Source of the DNA: an uncultured Bacteroidales bacterium
GTDB taxonomy: Bacteria; Bacteroidota; Bacteroidia; Bacteroidales; UBA932
Direction: 5' to 3'
NCBI GenBank assembly: GCA_944326325.1
Contig: CALVDQ010000003.1
Coordinates: forward strand, 98,291 to 162,290
DNA length: 64,000 nt
Position 1 is the stretch's first letter, and every line of letters begins with the position of its first letter. The notes below the pieces were generated by a model. That model saw nothing but the letters and a program-made list of their open reading frames with translations. It was not told where the DNA came from and searched no databases. This document shows positions 26,464 through 36,374 of this stretch, piece after piece. Both the position numbers and the translations under genes were made by a program.

Positions 26464-27912
26464 TTATTTTTCCGGAATGTTCTCCAGGACAGCCTTCAGG
26501 AAGTTCCAGCATTTCTCTACGGACGGGATGTTCACCCTCTCGTCAGGAGAATGCGGGCTCATGATTGTAGGTCCGCAGGAAACCTTGTCCAGACGAGGGT
26601 AAGCCCCGCTGAGTATCCCGCATTCGAGGCCGGCGTGGATAGCCATCACGGCAGGCTCTTTCCCGTACAGCTTCGCGTACACGGTCTTCATCGTGTGCAG
26701 GACAGGTGAAGTACTGTCCGGAGCCCACCCAGGATATCCTCCTTCGAAAGCCACCGTACCGTCTGCAAGTTCTATCACTGCCCTCATACGCTCCGCAAGC
26801 AGCTCTTTGGCCGACTCCACCGAACTGCGCATCAGGGTCTTGATGATGAACTTCCCGTCTTCCGTCTTCACGATGGCAGTGTTGTTGGACGTCTCCACAA
26901 GCCCAGGCATCTGATTGCTCATCCTCTCCACCCCTTCCGGTGAAGCAAGCAAGGCTCTGATGCACCTTAGGGCATCCTCCGCATCAATGCAGGATGCCAC
27001 TGCGGATGCCGGTTCAAGGCTTATTCCAAGTTGGGGATCGGTCACGGAATATTCGGACCTGACTGCCTCCTCAATGCCTTTGACAAGATCAGCGGCGGCC
27101 TTGCCGTCAGACAGCAGGACGATTGCATCCGCCTCACGTGGTATCGCGTTCCTCATATTTCCGCCTTCTACGGATACGAGCCTGGCTCCGCAGTCACGCA
27201 GCAGATGAAGGAGCACGCGGGCAAGTACCTTGTTCGCATTCGCGCGTCCGAGGACTATGTCCATTCCGGAATGTCCGCCCTGACACCCCGCAACTTTCAG
27301 CCGGTATGCTGAATATCCTGCCGGGGCAGCCTCTGTATGGTACGGGATCATGGCAGTGGCATCCAGCCCGCCTGCACACCCGATGTAGAGCTCCCCTTCT
27401 GTCTCGGAGTCCAGATTGATAAGGATATCTCCATGCAGTATGCCCGGCCTGAGTGCCCGCGCACCTGTCATCCCGGTCTCCTCGTCGACAGTCACAAGCA
27501 CCTCCACAGGCCCGTGCTTCAGATCATCGGACTGGAGCACTGAAAGGGCCATGGCAACCCCTACACCGTTATCGGCTCCGAGGGTAGTCCCTTTCGCCTT
27601 TACCCATTCCCCGTCTATCCAGGTCTCGATGGGATCCTTCTCGAAATCGTGAACCGTTCCGGCATTCTTCTGGGGAACCATATCGATATGGCCCTGGAGG
27701 ATTACACCTTTGCGGCCTTCCATTCCCGGAGTGGCCGGCTTCCTTATTATTATATTGCCGGCTTCATCCTTTATGGTCTCAAGCCCGAGGGACTTGCCGA
27801 AATTATAAAGATACTCCACGGCCTTCCCTTCCTTCTTGGAAGGACGAGGTATCCTGGTCAGTTCATGGAAATTGTTCCAGACGATGGATGGATTCAAGTC
27901 TTTGATTGTCAT
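26464..27912 (-). CDS. pepD: Aminoacyl-histidine dipeptidase (M20 family)
   Basis: Cytosolic zinc dipeptidase (482 residues) cleaving Xaa-His and other dipeptides. M20 metal-site motifs are visible: QGHIDMVPQK (His and Asp), GADNGVGVAMA, and VDEETGMTGA (catalytic Glu pair). The central dimerisation domain contains GCQGGHSGMDI. Length and order match PepD (peptidase D). It follows the DUF4831 gene by 28 bp and may be its operon partner. The rpsF promoter begins at its stop codon. Confidence 0.95.
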   Translation of the reverse strand: MTIKDLNPSIVWNNFHELTRIPRPSKKEGKAVEYLYNFGKSLGLETIKDEAGNIIIRKPATPGMEGRKGVILQGHIDMVPQKNAGTVHDFEKDPIETWIDGEWVKAKGTTLGADNGVGVAMALSVLQSDDLKHGPVEVLVTVDEETGMTGARALRPGILHGDILINLDSETEGELYIGCAGGLDATAMIPYHTEAAPAGYSAYRLKVAGCQGGHSGMDIVLGRANANKVLARVLLHLLRDCGARLVSVEGGNMRNAIPREADAIVLLSDGKAAADLVKGIEEAVRSEYSVTDPQLGISLEPASAVASCIDAEDALRCIRALLASPEGVERMSNQMPGLVETSNNTAIVKTEDGKFIIKTLMRSSVESAKELLAERMRAVIELADGTVAFEGGYPGWAPDSTSPVLHTMKTVYAKLYGKEPAVMAIHAGLECGILSGAYPRLDKVSCGPTIMSPHSPDERVNIPSVEKCWNFLKAVLENIPEK

Positions 27913-27940
27913 ATATCACTAAATATTTAATGGTTTCCGT

Positions 27941-29014
27941 TCAATTCTTCAGATCAAGGTCAAGCGGCAGCGACGTCTCCTCGCCCAACTGGTACACCGG
28001 AATCCTCCCCTGCATTATGACATCCTTGCCGTCGGAAAGCTTTACCTTGCAGATGGCAGGAACGCGGCAGTTCACGACCTCCGATTTTCCACCCTTGACC
28101 TTTCTGCCGTCAGTCCGGGGTGCGGCTATGGGCTCCGGTATGATTTCAAGCACAACGGGCTTTCCTGAAAGGTTGTCCGCAGGGAGCAGCCCTGAAGAGT
28201 CCGAAATCCTGAAGGCGATGTATATCTGGTTCTCCCGGCCTTTCTCCGGAACAAGGTCGAAAGTGAGCTTCTGTGTCCCGTATTCGGAATAACCGGTAAA
28301 CAGGGTGAGGTATTCCTGTTCGAGCCTCGTTATCTCCTGTATCGCAGCCCCCATGGCTTCCCCGCTGTATGTTGCATCCGTATCGCCGGTAATGATGCCG
28401 AGCCTCTGTTCCCTGAGGGAGAATATCATTCCGGCCATTTCGGCGGCGCGCGCCTCTTCCGATTTCTCCACCACCATATCCTGCTTCACTGCGACTTTTC
28501 CGTAGGAAGCGTCATTCTTCACGCTCCTGTAAAGTGTGGTGGCTTCCGTAGTGAGGTTGGCTGTCAGAGCCTTGTCGGCATAATCCCCTGCAGCAATGAC
28601 TGGGAAACGCCACTGCTGCCGCCGGTCCGGCAGGGTTTCCGCCGACGATACGAGACCCGAAGCGGAAAGTTTCAGAAATGCGGTTGCGGCCCGGGCCCCG
28701 TGGAGGTCGAGAAGATAGCGGCAGGCATGGTCAGCCTCCACGCACGGTGTCATCTCCACCTTGGACAGGGTATAGGAGACGGCATCCTTCTGACGTACGT
28801 CGATGCCGAGGTATTTGGAAGCGTACCTGGCGTACGGGCCGGCATAGAAATGCTCGCATACGGCCTCCACCTCGAACACGATGGTCGTGGATGGAAGCGA
28901 ATAAGCTACCGTCCCTTCAGGGAACCGGTCAGTGGATTCCGGCAGGGAGCCCGGCTGACCTGCAGAAAGCGGCAGTACGGCCAGCGACAGGGCGGTTATC
29001 AGAAATGTCTTCAT
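27941..29014 (-). CDS. DUF4831 family exported protein
   Basis: A 357-residue protein with an N-terminal signal peptide (MKTFLITALSLAVLPLSAG). The body matches DUF4831: FPEGTVAYSLPSTTIVFEVEAVCEHFYAGPYARYASKYLGI, followed by a C-terminal half with repeated strands. The family is common in Bacteroidales and has no known function. It is transcribed ahead of pepD with a small gap. No lipobox or catalytic motif is visible, so a periplasmic location is likely. Confidence 0.8.
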   Translation of the reverse strand: MKTFLITALSLAVLPLSAGQPGSLPESTDRFPEGTVAYSLPSTTIVFEVEAVCEHFYAGPYARYASKYLGIDVRQKDAVSYTLSKVEMTPCVEADHACRYLLDLHGARAATAFLKLSASGLVSSAETLPDRRQQWRFPVIAAGDYADKALTANLTTEATTLYRSVKNDASYGKVAVKQDMVVEKSEEARAAEMAGMIFSLREQRLGIITGDTDATYSGEAMGAAIQEITRLEQEYLTLFTGYSEYGTQKLTFDLVPEKGRENQIYIAFRISDSSGLLPADNLSGKPVVLEIIPEPIAAPRTDGRKVKGGKSEVVNCRVPAICKVKLSDGKDVIMQGRIPVYQLGEETSLPLDLDLKN

Positions 29015-29079
29015 GGTATCATCAATTTTTTCAGTGTAGTGTCATGTTTGCCTTCCGGCCGGGGTTCGTCCGGCGAAAC

Positions 29080-29991
29080 CTATCGTTTCCACCGCTTGTG
29101 GCTCCAGAGCCAGTTGTACGGAGTCTCGCGGATATCCGCCTCGAGCAGATCAAGGTATTTCCTCATGATTTCCTCCGGGGAAAGCTCCGCGGCGTTGCCG
29201 CATATAGGGACGAATGTCATCTCGTAATGTCCTCGGGATACCTGTTTCATACTGAGGTACAGTACGCTCATTCCCAGTTTATGAGCAAGGCCGGCGCTCC
29301 CGAGCATTACCTTGGTCGGCTGGTTCAGGAACAGCCCGGCATCATGCGAGCCGGCATAAGGGTACTGGTCGGTCGGATAAATGTATATATTCTTCACATT
29401 CCTGTGCCTTATGGCATAACGCAGGATGTTCTTGCTCTCTATCTGCCCGTCAAACCCTTTTGCCGGATAGCACCTGTTCCGGACGAAGACCTCGTTCCAG
29501 AAACGGTTGTGCAGTTCCTTGTAAACTACCTTCACGTTGCTTTCATGGCATGGGTAATCGACATCCGGATTGTAGTTGTAGCACAACAGTCCCCCAAGGA
29601 GTTCCCAATTCCCGCAGTGGGAGAACAGAACAGTCACGCTCGGGGAATTCTCGTAGGCGTCACACAGGACCTCGAGGTTGGTATACCTGCAGATTCCCGA
29701 TGCGTGTATCCTCCTGGCATCGGAACCGCTGAACCATACGGCCTCGGCGAAGATTTCCCCGAGATGGCGGTAGAAGGCCGATACTATGGACTTTATTTCA
29801 GGATATTTCTTTTCAGGAAAGGAGCGGGAGATGTTGGTAATGACAACATTCTGCCTGTAGTGCAGGATATTCTTCATGACCCGCGAGAATATATCGCCGC
29901 AGAAATAGTGGAATTTCAGGGGCAATTTCGAAAATAGCCTCATTACTGCCAGCACCGACCTTATCTTGAATTCGAAAAAACTGTTCTTCAT
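29080..29991 (-). CDS. LpxL/HtrB-type lysophospholipid acyltransferase
   Basis: Inner-membrane acyltransferase (303 residues) that adds a secondary acyl chain to lipid A or a related lipid. The catalytic HxxxxE motif is HCGNWELLGGLL near residue 124. The N-terminal hydrophobic segment and RQNVVITNISRSFPEK match the LpxL clade. Bacteroidales normally carry one or two such enzymes to make penta-acylated lipid A, so that role is likely but inferred. It has a 65-bp gap to DUF4831 and diverges from the peptide transporter. Confidence 0.87.
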   Translation of the reverse strand: MKNSFFEFKIRSVLAVMRLFSKLPLKFHYFCGDIFSRVMKNILHYRQNVVITNISRSFPEKKYPEIKSIVSAFYRHLGEIFAEAVWFSGSDARRIHASGICRYTNLEVLCDAYENSPSVTVLFSHCGNWELLGGLLCYNYNPDVDYPCHESNVKVVYKELHNRFWNEVFVRNRCYPAKGFDGQIESKNILRYAIRHRNVKNIYIYPTDQYPYAGSHDAGLFLNQPTKVMLGSAGLAHKLGMSVLYLSMKQVSRGHYEMTFVPICGNAAELSPEEIMRKYLDLLEADIRETPYNWLWSHKRWKR

Positions 29992-30066
29992 ATTCCAAAT
30001 ACAGCGATTTTACAAATATAGAAAAGTGTTTTGAAATTTTTTAAAAACAGTTTATAATTTATTTAG

Positions 30067-30074
30067 TACCTTTG
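30067..30074 (+). promoter_or_regulatory. -7 box of the POT transporter
   Basis: TACCTTTG. The predicted start would be near 30080, which places the ATG at 30082 at the very 5' end and favours the internal ATG at 30130. Confidence 0.5.
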
Positions 30075-30129
30075 TCAGCCGATGTCCGCATCACCGCCAA
30101 GAGACAACAATCAAAAAAACGACAAGAAT

Positions 30130-31788
30130 ATGTTCAAAGGTCAACCCAAAGGTTTGTTCGCCCTGGCTCTCGCCAACACGGGCGAGCGTTTCGGCTACTA
30201 CACGATGTTAGCGATATTCATGCTGTTCCTGCAAGCGAAATTCGGCTTCAACGCCGCCGTGGCAGGACAGATCTACGCCATTTTCCTCGCAGGAGTCTAC
30301 TTCATGCCGCTCCTTGGCGGATGGCTTGCCGACAAGATAGGTTTCGGAAAGTGCGTGACCACAGGTATCGCAGTGATGTTCCTCGGGTATCTCTGCCTGG
30401 CCATCCCGACAGAGGCCGATACTCTCGGCAAAGTCATGATGTTCGGAGCGCTCGCCCTGATCGCTGTCGGCACCGGACTTTTCAAGGGCAACCTGCAGGT
30501 GATGGTCGGGAACCTGTACGATGATCCGAAATACTCGTCGAAAAGGGACGCAGCTTTCAGCCTTTTCTATATGGCCATCAACATCGGCGCCATGTTCGCC
30601 CCCGGGATGGCGAAGTATGTAACCAACTTCTTCCTTGCCAAGGACGGGCTCTGGTATGACGCCAACATCCCTTCCCTCGCCCACCAGTTCCTCGGAGGCA
30701 CAATCAACGCCGAAAACACTGCAAAGCTTGCGGACATCGCATCATCGATGAACGGCATGACCGACCTCGGAGCCTTCAGCCAGCTTTATATAGACAAGCT
30801 CTCAACCGCATACAGCTACGGATTCGGGGTAGCATGCATCTCCCTGATAATCTCTGTCCTCATATACTTCAGCTGCCGTCCTTGGTTCAGGCACGCCGAT
30901 GTCAATGCCAAGCAGGCCAAAGCCGCCCATATCAGCGAACCTGAACTCACCCCGGCACAGACAAAAAGCCGTATTACCGCACTCCTGCTCGTGTTTGCCG
31001 TCGTCATATTCTTCTGGATGGCTTTCCACCAGAACGGTGCGACGATGACAATCTTCGCCAGGGACTATACCCAGCCGTTTGCAGAAGGTTTCACCAGGAT
31101 CGGGTTCAACATCTGGAGTCTCTTCCTCATTGCCGTATCCATCTATACACTGTTCAGTGTATTCCAGTCGGAAACCGGCAAAGGGAAGATAATTTCCGCA
31201 GCCGCCACACTCGCACTCTGGGGCGGTGCATACGCTATCTATTCGTCAATGGAACCTGTCATCGGCATCCAGCCGTCCGACTTCCAGCAGTTCAACCCGT
31301 TTTTCGTGGTAGCCCTGACTCCTGTGTCACTTGCGATCTTCGGCGCCCTTGCAAAGAAAGGCAAGGAACCGTCTGCACCGCGCAAGATCGGACTCGGGAT
31401 GCTTGTGGCCGCAATCGGGTTCTTCATCCTGACCATGGGCTCGCTCGGACTTGCATCACCGAAGGAGCTCGGCGGAACGGTAAGCGATGTGCTCGTATCT
31501 CCAAACTGGCTGATATCCACCTACCTGGTACTTACTTTTGCGGAACTGCTGCTCTCCCCTATGGGAATTTCGTTCGTGTCCAAGGTGGCCCCTCCGAAAT
31601 ATAAAGGCATGATGATGGGATGCTGGTTCGCTGCAACGGCCGTAGGAAACTACCTGGTTTCAATCCCGGCTCTGCTTTGGGACAAGATTCCTCTTTGGGG
31701 AGTGTGGACATTGCTCATCGCCCTGTGCCTGATTTCGGCTCTGTTCATCTTCTCGATCATGAAGAAGCTGGAAAGCGCCACGAATTAA
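30130..31788 (+). CDS. Proton-dependent oligopeptide (POT/PTR2) transporter
   Basis: MFS-fold symporter that imports di- and tripeptides with protons. The E-x-x-E-R-F-like signature appears as NTGERFGYYTM near the N-terminus, and helix 5 has the expected KGNLQVMVGNLY segment. It has about 14 hydrophobic helices over 552 residues. I chose ATG 30130 (MFKGQPKGLFALALANTGERF) because the promoter lies only 8 bp before the upstream ATG at 30082, and the extra 16 residues are polar and unlike the family. It is monocistronic with a strong terminator. Confidence 0.93.
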   Translation: MFKGQPKGLFALALANTGERFGYYTMLAIFMLFLQAKFGFNAAVAGQIYAIFLAGVYFMPLLGGWLADKIGFGKCVTTGIAVMFLGYLCLAIPTEADTLGKVMMFGALALIAVGTGLFKGNLQVMVGNLYDDPKYSSKRDAAFSLFYMAINIGAMFAPGMAKYVTNFFLAKDGLWYDANIPSLAHQFLGGTINAENTAKLADIASSMNGMTDLGAFSQLYIDKLSTAYSYGFGVACISLIISVLIYFSCRPWFRHADVNAKQAKAAHISEPELTPAQTKSRITALLLVFAVVIFFWMAFHQNGATMTIFARDYTQPFAEGFTRIGFNIWSLFLIAVSIYTLFSVFQSETGKGKIISAAATLALWGGAYAIYSSMEPVIGIQPSDFQQFNPFFVVALTPVSLAIFGALAKKGKEPSAPRKIGLGMLVAAIGFFILTMGSLGLASPKELGGTVSDVLVSPNWLISTYLVLTFAELLLSPMGISFVSKVAPPKYKGMMMGCWFAATAVGNYLVSIPALLWDKIPLWGVWTLLIALCLISALFIFSIMKKLESATN

Positions 31789-31815
31789 GCGCACGGCATA
31801 AGGACCGGAAAGAAA

Positions 31816-31855
31816 AGATGAGGGAGTGACCGGAAAGTCACCCCCTCATCTTTTT
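31816..31855 (+). terminator. Terminator after the POT transporter
   Basis: AGATGAGGG pairs with CCCTCATCT around an inner TGAC/GTCA stem, followed by T5. It may also serve the convergent lacI-family gene. Confidence 0.85.
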
Positions 31856-31885
31856 CTGCGGAAAGCCGGACCCGTGTCCAGTATC

Positions 31886-32944
31886 TTATATATAGTAATC
31901 GCAGTTATATTTGTTGAGGATATCCATCTGGGTGTAGTTGTCCTTTTTCTGAGGGACGGTATGCAGGATGAGATAATCGGTAATCGCGGTTATGGCCGAC
32001 GCCGCCTGGCGGTCGGAATGCTGGGCTATGAGGGCCTGGACATATCCGTCCCTGAGAGCCGAGAGATTCCTGTCCAGCACATCGAAGCCGACAACCCGGC
32101 AGGTCCTTATCCCTCTGTCCCTCAGGTAGTCGGCGACAAAGTGGACCCGTGAGTTACACATCACTATATACTTGTCCGGATCAGGGTCGGCGGCGAACAT
32201 TCCGTCCAGTTTCCGGTAACGTTCCTCCCTGCTTTTAGGGTCGATGAAGGTATTTTCGATCCGGCAGTCAGGGTAATGCTCCGCAATATAGTCGATAAGT
32301 CCCGTCCTGCGTGTCACGGTCGGATCCGAAAGACCTCTCTTGTCCCTTGCGATCCTTATTATGTGCACCTTTCTGACGTCCCGCCCGTCGGTAAGGATGT
32401 CGGCACAGAGATATCCGCTCTGATACATCGGCATACCGTAATAGGCCAGATACCCGTCCTCCTCAAGCTTCGAATCAATATAGACGTACGGGACGTGCCT
32501 CTCCGAGAGCTCCTTGGCGAATTTCAGGGTCTCGTTGCGGAACATCGGCGCTATCACTACCCCGGAAGGATCCGAAGCCAGGACCTTTGCACAGGCATTC
32601 TGGAATGAGTCCAGATCGTACTGGTCGTACATCACCGCATTTATAGTGATTCCGAACCTGCCGGCATACTCCCTGCCCTGATCTATCCCCTTCTCTGTCA
32701 GTTCCCAGAATTCTCCGTCGTTGAACTCCGGTATGATGCAGGATATGGTATAGTTCTTCCTGGATGCGAGGATGGATGCGTAGAAGTTAGGCCTGTATCC
32801 CAGTTCCTCTATGACTTTCAATATCCTGTCCCTGCTTTTTGCAGAGACTTCCCCCCTGTTGTGCAGCACCCTGTCGACCGTGCCTTTCGAGACACCGGCC
32901 GCCTTCGCGACATCATTGATGGTTATTTTGTTTCCTTCATTCAT
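31886..32944 (-). CDS. LacI-family regulator of the adjacent hexuronate genes
   Basis: A 352-residue transcription factor. The N-terminal helix-turn-helix ITINDVAKAAGVSKGTVDRVLHNRGEVS, with LGYRPNFYAS as hinge, is typical of LacI. The rest is a periplasmic-binding-protein-like sensor (type I) for a sugar ligand. The gene is divergent from kdgK-kdgA-exuT across a 138-bp gap that contains an inverted repeat suited to a LacI-type operator. It therefore probably represses or activates those genes in response to a uronate or its breakdown product (inference). Confidence 0.9.
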   Translation of the reverse strand: MNEGNKITINDVAKAAGVSKGTVDRVLHNRGEVSAKSRDRILKVIEELGYRPNFYASILASRKNYTISCIIPEFNDGEFWELTEKGIDQGREYAGRFGITINAVMYDQYDLDSFQNACAKVLASDPSGVVIAPMFRNETLKFAKELSERHVPYVYIDSKLEEDGYLAYYGMPMYQSGYLCADILTDGRDVRKVHIIRIARDKRGLSDPTVTRRTGLIDYIAEHYPDCRIENTFIDPKSREERYRKLDGMFAADPDPDKYIVMCNSRVHFVADYLRDRGIRTCRVVGFDVLDRNLSALRDGYVQALIAQHSDRQAASAITAITDYLILHTVPQKKDNYTQMDILNKYNCDYYI

Positions 32945-32965
32945 CCCCTTGCCTTATTTTGTTGC

Positions 32966-32973
32966 CAAATATA
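32966..32973 (-). promoter_or_regulatory. -7 box of the LacI-family gene
   Basis: TATATTTG on the minus strand, 21 bp before the ATG at 32944; no clear TTTG at -33. Confidence 0.45.
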
Positions 32974-32981
32974 CAATATTT

Positions 32982-33001
32982 TTCCGTTACCGAGCACGGA
33001 A
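32982..33001. promoter_or_regulatory. Candidate operator between the LacI-family gene and kdgK
   Basis: TTCCGT-N8-ACGGAA, a 20-bp inverted repeat centred between the divergent -7 boxes. It occupies the place where both -33 elements should be, which fits regulator-dependent transcription. Confidence 0.5.
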
Positions 33002-33016
33002 ATAAAAATTATTTTG

Positions 33017-33024
33017 TACCTTTG
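33017..33024 (+). promoter_or_regulatory. -7 box of the kdgK operon
   Basis: TACCTTTG, 58 bp before the ATG at 33083; the -33 region lacks TTG and holds the inverted repeat instead. Confidence 0.5.
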
Positions 33025-33082
33025 CAACCATTGACGCTAAAACGCCTGATTTGGACAAATCAACATTCAAAATTATATTAAA

Positions 33083-34123
33083 ATGCCAAAAGTTATCACA
33101 TTCGGAGAGATAATGCTCAGGCTTTCGACTCCAGGCTACCTGAGATTTTCTCAAGCCAAAGAATTTGCAGCCACTTTCGGTGGCGGAGAAGCCAATGTGG
33201 CGGTTTCGCTTGCCAATTACGGCATAGACACGGAATTCGTGACCCGCTTCCCTAAGAACGACATTGCAGCAAGCTGCATAAAGGACCTGCACAGCTATGG
33301 GGTAGGCACAAAATACTGTGTTTACGGAGGCGACAGGCTCGGCATATATTTTCTCGAAACAGGTGCAGTGGCTCGTCCGAGCAAGGTGGTATATGACAGG
33401 GCACACTCAGCCATCGCGGAGATAGAGAAAGGCATGATCGACTGGGAGAAAGTCTTCGAAGGCGCAGACTGGTTCCATTGGACCGGCATCACTCCGGCCA
33501 TCAGCCAGGGAGCCGCCGACGTATGCCTTGAAGCCATCAAGGCCGCCAACAGGCTCGGAGTGACCGTATCGTGCGACCTCAACTACAGGAAAAACCTGTG
33601 GAAATACGGCAAGACCGCTTCCGAAGTGATGCCTGCACTTGTGGAAGGCTGCGATATCATACTCGGCAACGAGGAAGACGCGGAGAAGGTATTCGGGATC
33701 AAGCCTGAGGGCTTCGACGTAACCGCCACCAAAGGCGAAGTCAACGCAGCCGAGTTCGAAAGCGTCTGCAAGCAGCTCATGTCAAGGTTCCCTCGCGCAA
33801 AGAAGGTTATAATCACCCTCAGGGGCTCCATCAACGCGAACCACAATACATGGGGCGGTGTCCTCTATGACGGCAGCAAGCTCTACCAGTCCCCTAGATA
33901 CGACATCACACACATTGTGGACCGTGTCGGCGGCGGGGACTCCTTCATGGGCGGACTCATCTACGGTCTCCTCACCTACAAGGGGGATGACCAGAAAGCC
34001 CTTAATTTCGCCGTGGCGGCATCCTGCCTGAAACACACCATTTTCGGGGACTACAACCAGGTGACCGTAGCAGAGGTCGAGAACCTCATGAAAGGCGACG
34101 GTTCGGGACGCGTTTCGAGATAA
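33083..34123 (+). CDS. kdgK: 2-dehydro-3-deoxygluconokinase (PfkB family)
   Basis: Sugar kinase (346 residues) phosphorylating 2-keto-3-deoxygluconate to KDPG in hexuronate and pectin catabolism. The PfkB motifs are clear: an N-terminal GGGEANVAVSLANYG, and the C-terminal DRVGGGDSFMGGLIYGL with catalytic Asp. Adjacency to KDPG aldolase and an ExuT-type transporter supports this substrate over other PfkB sugars. It is the first gene of a three-gene operon, 22 bp ahead of the aldolase. Confidence 0.92.
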   Translation: MPKVITFGEIMLRLSTPGYLRFSQAKEFAATFGGGEANVAVSLANYGIDTEFVTRFPKNDIAASCIKDLHSYGVGTKYCVYGGDRLGIYFLETGAVARPSKVVYDRAHSAIAEIEKGMIDWEKVFEGADWFHWTGITPAISQGAADVCLEAIKAANRLGVTVSCDLNYRKNLWKYGKTASEVMPALVEGCDIILGNEEDAEKVFGIKPEGFDVTATKGEVNAAEFESVCKQLMSRFPRAKKVIITLRGSINANHNTWGGVLYDGSKLYQSPRYDITHIVDRVGGGDSFMGGLIYGLLTYKGDDQKALNFAVAASCLKHTIFGDYNQVTVAEVENLMKGDGSGRVSR

Positions 34124-34145
34124 CCATAAGTCAGGAGGATAAATC

Positions 34146-34811
34146 ATGGCAAAATACAGTAAGCTTGAAGTTCTTGCGGCGGTCAGGGAAACAGGGATGG
34201 TACCGGTATTCTACAACGCCGACCTCGAGATATCCAAGAATGTAGTAAAGGCCTGCTACGAAGGTGGGGTAAGGGCCTTTGAGTTCACGAACCGCGGCGA
34301 TTTCGCACAGGAAGTATTCGGAGAACTCGTAAAATATGCCAACAAGGAGCTTCCGGGGATGATACTCGGAGTAGGTTCGGTGGTGGATCCCGCCACTGCC
34401 GCGCTCTACATACAGCTCGGGGCCAACTTCGTGGTCGGGCCGCTCTTTAACCCTGCCATAGCACCGGTATGCAACCGCAGGCTCATCCCTTACTGTCCGG
34501 GATGCGGCAGCGTATCCGAGATAGGAGCAGCCCAGGAACTCGGGTGCGACCTCTGCAAGGTATTTCCAGGGGACGTCCTCGGACCGGCCTTCGTAAAAGG
34601 CCTCCGTGCCCCTATGCCTTGGAGCCAGATCATGGTCACCGGAGGCGTGAAGCCTACGAAAGAGAACCTCGAAGGCTGGTTCAAGGCCGGGGTAACCTGC
34701 GTCGGCATGGGCAGCAACCTCTTCCCTAAGGATGTCATCGCAGCCGGGGAATGGAGCAAGATAACCGAGCTCTGCAAAGGTGCGCTCGAAATCATCAAGG
34801 AAATACGATAA
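34146..34811 (+). CDS. kdgA: Bifunctional KHG/KDPG aldolase
   Basis: Class I aldolase (221 residues) splitting 2-keto-3-deoxy-6-phosphogluconate into pyruvate and glyceraldehyde-3-phosphate. The Schiff-base lysine lies in [14 protein letters not shown] near residue 139, and [25 protein letters not shown] forms the phosphate-binding end. It continues the reaction after KdgK, so the two genes complete the lower hexuronate pathway. A GGAGG-like purine stretch (CAGGAGG) precedes its ATG. Confidence 0.93.
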   Translation: MAKYSKLEVLAAVRETGMVPVFYNADLEISKNVVKACYEGGVRAFEFTNRGDFAQEVFGELVKYANKELPGMILGVGSVVDPATAALYIQLGANFVVGPLFNPAIAPVCNRRLIPYCPGCGSVSEIGAAQELGCDLCKVFPGDVLGPAFVKGLRAPMPWSQIMVTGGVKPTKENLEGWFKAGVTCVGMGSNLFPKDVIAAGEWSKITELCKGALEIIKEIR

Positions 34812-34835
34812 GTGCTATAAACTAAACTGTAAAGA

Positions 34836-36317
34836 ATGGAACAATCAACTTCAAAAAAACTGATGACCAACTGGAGATGGTGGATGGTCGTGCTGCTTTT
34901 CGTGGCTACTACCGTCAACTATCTGGACAGGCAGGTCCTTTCCCTCACATGGAAAGACTTCATCGCACCTGAATTCCACTGGACTGACAACGACTACGGT
35001 ACAATCACGGCCGTGTTCTCCATCGTCTATGCCATCTGCATGCTCTTCGCCGGTAAGTTCGTGGACTGGATGGGGACAAAGAAAGGGTATCTCTGGTCGA
35101 TCGGGATATGGTCAACAGGAGCCTGCCTCCACGCCGTCTGCGGCTGGCTTACAGTACATATAGAAGGTTTCGAGAGCGCCGCAGCCATGACCGCGGTACA
35201 GGCCGGGTCCACGGCCGCCCTTGCGATAGCGTCCACCAGCGTGTGGCTCTTCCTTGCGGCAAGGTGCATCCTCGCCCTCGGTGAAGCCGGAAACTTCCCT
35301 GCCGCCATCAAGGTGACAGCAGAATACTTCCCTAAGAAGGACAGGGCTTTCGCGACCTCAATATTCAATTCGGGAGCATCCATAGGTGCCCTCATAGCTC
35401 CGGCAACGATTCCGCTTCTCGCACAGTTCTTCAAGGACAGAGGAGTAGGCGGCGGATGGGAAATGTCGTTCATTATCATCGGTGCCCTCGGATATATCTG
35501 GATGGCTTTCTGGATATTCATGTATAACAAGCCCGAGAAATCGAAACATGTAAACAAGGCCGAGCTTGACTACATCAACCAGGACTATACCGAGGAAGAG
35601 AACGCGAAGGCCAGCGAGGCCGATGAAAAGGGCGGCAAGTCCATCTCACTGTGGAAATGTTTCACATACAGGCAGACATGGTCATTCATCGTAGGCAAGT
35701 TCTTCACTGACGGAGTATGGTGGTTCTACCTTTTCTGGGCACCGGCGTATTTCTCGGACCAGTACGGCTATGCTTCAAGTTCCGGAATGGGAGTCGCCCT
35801 CATCACTACGCTTTATGCAATCGTGACGGTTCTCTCGATCTTCGGCGGCTACCTGCCTAAGCTTTTCGTGGAAAAGAAAGGCATGAACCCGTACAACGGA
35901 CGTATGCTTGCAATGCTCATTTTCGCGTTTCTCCCGCTTCCGGCACTTCTCGCCCAGACAACAGGACAGATATCGGTATGGTGGCCTGCCATCATAATCG
36001 GTCTTGCCGGAGCCGGACACCAGGCCTGGTCTGCAAACCTGTTCTCGACTATCGGCGACATGTTCCCTAAATCAGCGATTTCCACCATCACCGGAATAGG
36101 CGGTATGGCCGGAGGTATCGGCTCCTTCTTTATTCAGAAAGGCGCCGGAGCCCTGTTCACCTACTCCGAGAACGCCGGATCCGCTTTCCAATTCATGGGA
36201 TTCGAGGGCAAACCGGCAGGATATATGATTGTATTCTGCGGCTGCGCCGTTGCTTACCTGATCGCTTGGGCTATCATGAAAACTCTTGTTCCAAAATACA
36301 AGAAAATCGACGCTTGA
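34836..36317 (+). CDS. exuT: MFS hexuronate transporter, ExuT-like
   Basis: Major facilitator of the anion:cation symporter group (493 residues, about 12 helices). It imports galacturonate or glucuronate in known ExuT proteins. The N-terminus WWMVVLLFVATTVNYLDRQVLSL with the DRQ signature and LGEAGNFPAAIK in helix 4 are typical. It is the third gene of the kdgK operon, which fits uronate uptake feeding KdgK/KdgA. The isomerase and reductase steps are not in this window. A terminator follows. Confidence 0.9.
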   Translation: MEQSTSKKLMTNWRWWMVVLLFVATTVNYLDRQVLSLTWKDFIAPEFHWTDNDYGTITAVFSIVYAICMLFAGKFVDWMGTKKGYLWSIGIWSTGACLHAVCGWLTVHIEGFESAAAMTAVQAGSTAALAIASTSVWLFLAARCILALGEAGNFPAAIKVTAEYFPKKDRAFATSIFNSGASIGALIAPATIPLLAQFFKDRGVGGGWEMSFIIIGALGYIWMAFWIFMYNKPEKSKHVNKAELDYINQDYTEEENAKASEADEKGGKSISLWKCFTYRQTWSFIVGKFFTDGVWWFYLFWAPAYFSDQYGYASSSGMGVALITTLYAIVTVLSIFGGYLPKLFVEKKGMNPYNGRMLAMLIFAFLPLPALLAQTTGQISVWWPAIIIGLAGAGHQAWSANLFSTIGDMFPKSAISTITGIGGMAGGIGSFFIQKGAGALFTYSENAGSAFQFMGFEGKPAGYMIVFCGCAVAYLIAWAIMKTLVPKYKKIDA

Positions 36318-36374
36318 TTTTCAATACCAAATCCTTAATACATCAAAACCAATCGGATGACAAACTATCCGGAG

